NCBI GenBank assembly: GCA_015662405.1
Contig: DQUE01000080.1
Span: 1-8,766 of the forward strand
DNA length: 8,766 nucleotides
Origin: Sulfurimonas autotrophica
GTDB lineage: Bacteria > Campylobacterota > Campylobacteria > Campylobacterales > Sulfurimonadaceae
Direction of reading: 5' to 3'
The notes beneath the pieces are model-generated. The model was not told where the DNA came from. It did not search any database and saw nothing but the letters and a program-made list of their open reading frames with translations. This document shows, piece by piece, positions 6,276 to 8,766 of the stretch (within the stretch, counting starts at the first letter, position 1; every line of letters starts with the position of its first letter). A program made the translations under genes and the position numbers.

Positions 6276-6947
6276 ATGCGTATATTAATTATAGAAGATG
6301 AAGTAACATTAAACAAAATGCTAGCAGAAGGGCTCAAAGAGTTCGGTTATCAAAGTGATGTAGTTGAAACGCTCAAAGATGGTGAGTACTACTTAGACAT
6401 CCGTAACTATGATTTAGTTCTTATGGACTGGATGCTCCCAGATGGAAACTCAGTTGACATCATAGGAGATATTAAAGCAAAAACGCCAAAGACAGTTGTA
6501 GTTGTTATCTCTGCAAGGGATGATAATGAGAGTGAAATTGAAGCACTACGTGCTGGTGCTGATGACTATATCAGAAAACCTTTTGATTTTGATGTATTGA
6601 TTGCTCGTATTGAAGCGCGTTTACGTTTTGGTGGTAGCAATATTATTGAAATTGAAAATTTAACAATCAACCCTGAAGAGGAGAAGATCACATACAAAGA
6701 GACAGAGATAGAGCTCAAAGGAAAACCTTTTGAAGTACTTACACACTTAGCTCGTCATCGTGATCAAATTGTCTCTAAAGAACAACTTTTAGATGCTATC
6801 TGGGAGGAACCTGAACTTGTTACTCCAAATGTAATCGAAGTTGCAATTAATCAAATTCGACAAAAAATGGACAAACCGTTAAAAATTACTACTATTGAAA
6901 CAGTTCGTCGTCGTGGCTACCGTTTTTGTTTTCCAAAAGAGATGTAA
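6276..6947 (+). CDS. hsrA: OmpR/PhoB-family response regulator, HsrA/CosR homologue
   Basis: Two-domain transcription factor, 223 aa. The receiver (about 1-115) keeps the full phosphorylation set: E7/D8, D51 in LVLMDWMLPDG, S79 in VISARDD, Y98 and K101 in DDYIRKP. The C-terminal winged helix (about 125-223) has ELKGKPFEVLTHLARHRDQI, SKEQLLDAIWEEPELVTP and TVRRRGYRFCFPK. These are, from memory, nearly identical to H. pylori HsrA (HP1043) and C. jejuni CosR (Cj0355c), as is DGEYYLDIRNYDLVLM in the receiver. Those proteins are essential regulators of growth and oxidative stress genes and are atypical, working without the usual phosphorylation. This copy looks phosphorylatable and is followed by a histidine kinase. 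The ATG at 6276 has AGGA nine bases upstream. Its regulon here is inferred by homology only. Confidence 0.92.
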   Translation: MRILIIEDEVTLNKMLAEGLKEFGYQSDVVETLKDGEYYLDIRNYDLVLMDWMLPDGNSVDIIGDIKAKTPKTVVVVISARDDNESEIEALRAGADDYIRKPFDFDVLIARIEARLRFGGSNIIEIENLTINPEEEKITYKETEIELKGKPFEVLTHLARHRDQIVSKEQLLDAIWEEPELVTPNVIEVAINQIRQKMDKPLKITTIETVRRRGYRFCFPKEM

Positions 6948-6960
6948 TTCAACTTCAAAA

Positions 6961-6969
6961 TGATATAAT
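6961..6969 (+). promoter_or_regulatory. Extended -10 promoter between the regulator and kinase genes
   Basis: TGATATAAT is a full TGnTATAAT match, the same nine bases as in front of nadA. No good -35 is present at 17 bases. Transcription would start near 6975-6977, inside the palindrome that follows. The kinase could thus be expressed apart from the regulator. Confidence 0.6.
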
Positions 6970-6987
6970 CTCATAAAATTTTATGAG
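6970..6987. repeat. Perfect 18-bp palindrome next to the kinase gene promoter
   Basis: CTCATAAAATTTTATGAG, with 9-base arms, begins one base after the -10 box. Its right arm includes GAG of the kinase gene's Shine-Dalgarno GAGG (6985-6988, 7 bases before ATG). It could be an operator covering the transcription start, or an RNA hairpin (7-bp stem, AAUU loop) hiding the ribosome binding site in read-through transcripts from the regulator gene. It has no T run after it, so a terminator is unlikely. Confidence 0.7.
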
Positions 6988-6995
6988 GTTGTATT

Positions 6996-8297
6996 ATGTT
7001 TGCTACAAAGAGTATTCGAACAAATTTTCTTATTCAACTTATTTTTTCCTCTGTAACACTCATAGTTATTTTCTCCTCCCTACTCTACTTTTATATAGAA
7101 AAATCAATATATGATGAAAAAAAAGAGGAGCTCATAGAGTATGCAAAAAACATCTCTGCAAATAAATCAGTGTTTCAAACCGATGAAGCTATGGCAGATA
7201 ACTTTTTCTCTTTAAATGTTGGTATCATCTACTTAAACAATCTAGTCTCCCATATACATGTATATGAAAACACGCAAAACAACCATACCTATCTTACACT
7301 CATCTACCCGTTTAATCTTGATGATAAAAGCTATCTTAAGATCACTAAAGATATTACACAAACGAAAAAACTCCTTGAAAAGATTCGAAAGTATATTTTT
7401 ATTATCAACATCGCTAGTATTTTACTCGTTATTGTCTATGCAGTCACACTCTCAAAGATGCTTATTGCTCCAATTCAGACACTTGCAAAAAGGTTAGCCA
7501 ACATGAATGAGCACCTTATTGCAGAGATAGATGCAAAAAAACTCCCACAAGAGTTTGAGCCATTAGGTGTAACACTCAACCATCTTATTTTAAGAATTGA
7601 AAACTTTGTGAAGTATCAAAAAGAGCTCTTTATCGGCACTGCACATGAGCTAAAGACGCCACTAGCTGTTATAAAACTAAAAAATCAGGTAACGCTTATC
7701 AAAAAACGATCAACCAAAGAGTATATCGAAGCGATACAAACCACAAACAAGGCTGTCGATGAGATGAATATCATCGTCTCAAACATCTTAAATATAGGAC
7801 GCCAAGAGGGTGCTCAACTAGATAGACCCATAGAGGTTGATGTGATAGCATTTTTACAAAAAAAAGCAGATGATTTTAAACTGCTTGCAGAACATGAAGG
7901 AAAAAAACTCCATATAGACTTTAAGCCCGATAGCTTTATAACAACACTGCAGGTGAGCGTACTTAATCAAATTATTCAAAATTTTCTACAAAATGCTATA
8001 AAATTTACACCAAAAAACAAATCAATCATACTGCGAAGCGCACAAAATGGTGACAAACTACTTATAGAGGTAATCGATGAGGGGTGTGGAATTGATGAGG
8101 GAGTTGATCTCTTTGCACCTTTTAAGAGACAGGGAAACAAATCGGGCGTAGGGCTTGGACTATTTTTAGCAAAGAGTGCTGCCGATGCCTTAGGTGCAAA
8201 AATCACCATCAAAAACAGAAGAGATGGAGTCGATGGCACAGTCGCCTCATTAGAGCTTAACTCGCAACTATCGTGCATCATTCCACAACCAAACTAA
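6996..8297 (+). CDS. Membrane sensor histidine kinase, probable partner of the HsrA-like regulator
   Basis: 433-aa class I sensor kinase. Hydrophobic segments at 11-34 and 131-153 bracket a periplasmic sensor region of about 95 residues that I do not recognise. A HAMP-like linker (155-205, APIQTLAKRLANMN...) follows. The H box is FIGTAHELKTPLAVIK with phospho-acceptor H217. The ATP-binding domain has the N box QNFLQNAIKFTP (N333), G1 DEGCGI (361-366), an F-box-like FAPFKRQ and G2 GVGLGLFLAK (384-393). All catalytic boxes are intact. The ATG at 6996 has GAGG seven bases upstream, inside the palindrome. The 48-base gap and shared orientation point to pairing with the regulator. The signal sensed is unknown; in Helicobacter and Campylobacter the equivalent regulator has no adjacent kinase. 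Confidence 0.93.
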   Translation: MFATKSIRTNFLIQLIFSSVTLIVIFSSLLYFYIEKSIYDEKKEELIEYAKNISANKSVFQTDEAMADNFFSLNVGIIYLNNLVSHIHVYENTQNNHTYLTLIYPFNLDDKSYLKITKDITQTKKLLEKIRKYIFIINIASILLVIVYAVTLSKMLIAPIQTLAKRLANMNEHLIAEIDAKKLPQEFEPLGVTLNHLILRIENFVKYQKELFIGTAHELKTPLAVIKLKNQVTLIKKRSTKEYIEAIQTTNKAVDEMNIIVSNILNIGRQEGAQLDRPIEVDVIAFLQKKADDFKLLAEHEGKKLHIDFKPDSFITTLQVSVLNQIIQNFLQNAIKFTPKNKSIILRSAQNGDKLLIEVIDEGCGIDEGVDLFAPFKRQGNKSGVGLGLFLAKSAADALGAKITIKNRRDGVDGTVASLELNSQLSCIIPQPN

Positions 8298-8344
8298 ACA
8301 GTAATAGCTACTATTTATGTGTGTATGGATTAAAAAGCATTTAA

Positions 8345-8373
8345 TTCATAAAAAAGCAACGCCATGTTAAAAT
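8345..8373 (+). promoter_or_regulatory. Promoter of the WD40 lipoprotein gene
   Basis: TTCATA (8345-8350, 4 of 6 to TTGACA), a 17-base spacer and TAAAAT (8368-8373) preceded by TGT, an extended -10. Transcription would start near 8380. The 104-base gap after the kinase gene has no clear terminator, only a 5-bp inverted repeat (AATAG/CTATT near 8303-8315), so read-through is possible. Confidence 0.6.
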
Positions 8374-8401
8374 AGCTCAAGCATCAAAAAAGGCAAATGA
8401 C

Positions 8402-8766
8402 ATGAAAACTATAAAAATAGTATTAGTAGCATTAATTGTGTTAATAGCTACAGGCTGTTCAGTAAAAGAGCATCAATATAAAGCAAAAACAGATAAGCCA
8501 AAAGTGCCAAAAGAGGCGATCTTGCAACTTGATACCAAAGGGCATACAGCTTTAATAAGGGATATTATAGTCACAAAGAGTGGTGATATCATCTCTGCTA
8601 GTGATGATAAGACCATAAGGGTTTGGGATAGTAAAACAGGCAGGGAGAAGAGAAAGATTTTAGGAGAAATAGGAGCTGGCAATGAGGGGAAGATATTTGC
8701 TATTGCACTCAGTGGTGATGAGCGCTACTTGGCTGTTGGGGGTTACTTAGCAGGAAAAGAGAGAAG
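8402..8766 (+). CDS. WD40-repeat lipoprotein, N-terminal part only
   Basis: The gene is open to the right edge; 121 codons are visible. The start MKTIKIVLVALIVLIATGC is a lipoprotein signal peptide with the cysteine C19 as predicted lipid-attachment site (IATGC, with A rather than L at -3), so the product should sit on a membrane facing the periplasm. After a Lys-rich linker (about 22-42), a WD40 repeat is clear: GHTALIRDIIVTKSGDIISA followed by SDDKTIRVWDSKTG, with the GH start and the WD end. A second repeat begins with GKIFAIALSGDERYLAVGG. More blades probably follow outside the window. WD40 propellers are protein-binding platforms; no specific function can be assigned. AAGG (8390-8393) is eight bases before the ATG. 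It has its own promoter, so a link to the kinase operon is only positional. Confidence 0.85.
   Translation, partial: MKTIKIVLVALIVLIATGCSVKEHQYKAKTDKPKVPKEAILQLDTKGHTALIRDIIVTKSGDIISASDDKTIRVWDSKTGREKRKILGEIGAGNEGKIFAIALSGDERYLAVGGYLAGKER

Noticed and set aside
6970..6987. Palindrome as a terminator of the regulator gene
   Set aside because: The stem is AT-rich, is not followed by a T run, and overlaps the next gene's ribosome binding site.
8298..8345. Terminator after the kinase gene
   Set aside because: Only a 5-bp inverted repeat without a T run is visible, too weak to call.
8473..8682. Open frame on the minus strand at the right end
   Set aside because: It is the mirror of the WD40 lipoprotein gene, which has a lipobox, ribosome binding site and promoter; the minus frame has none of these.

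Overview
The window is AT-rich, gene-dense chromosomal DNA from a member of the Campylobacterota (the former Epsilonproteobacteria), most like a free-living genus such as Sulfurimonas. The evidence is the HsrA/CosR-type response regulator, which is characteristic of that group, together with the style of the FlhB, PlsY, NadA/NadC and LpxC proteins and promoters dominated by an extended -10 box. The genus is an inference. I see no rRNA, tRNA, CRISPR array, insertion sequence or phage gene.

Left half (minus strand, 5138 down to 1): one tightly packed gene string reading nadA, nadC, flhB, a degenerate DHH-phosphoesterase-like gene, an M23 peptidase gene and the start of lpxC. Gaps run from a 4-base overlap to 29 bases. 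A near-ideal extended -10 promoter lies just upstream of nadA, so the string looks like one operon. It joins NAD synthesis, flagellar export, peptidoglycan remodelling and lipid A synthesis. Three of its six genes start with TTG, each with a Shine-Dalgarno sequence exactly 7 bases upstream.

Centre (plus strand, 5226-6174): plsY (phospholipid synthesis) and folB (folate synthesis) are almost fused and diverge from nadA across a short two-promoter region.

Right half (plus strand, 6276-8297): an OmpR/PhoB-family response regulator that closely resembles H. pylori HsrA (HP1043) and C. jejuni CosR, followed by a complete membrane histidine kinase. The Helicobacter and Campylobacter proteins are known as orphan, atypical regulators. 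Here the receiver keeps the whole phosphorylation site and a kinase sits next door, so this appears to be a working two-component version of that regulator. The 48-base gap between the two genes holds an extended -10 promoter and a perfect 18-bp palindrome that includes the kinase gene's Shine-Dalgarno sequence.

The window ends inside a gene for a lipoprotein with WD40-type repeats, which has its own good promoter.

No wholly new system, such as a defence island, is evident. The items most worth a second look are the non-orphan HsrA pair with its palindrome and the DHH-like protein that has lost its catalytic motifs.
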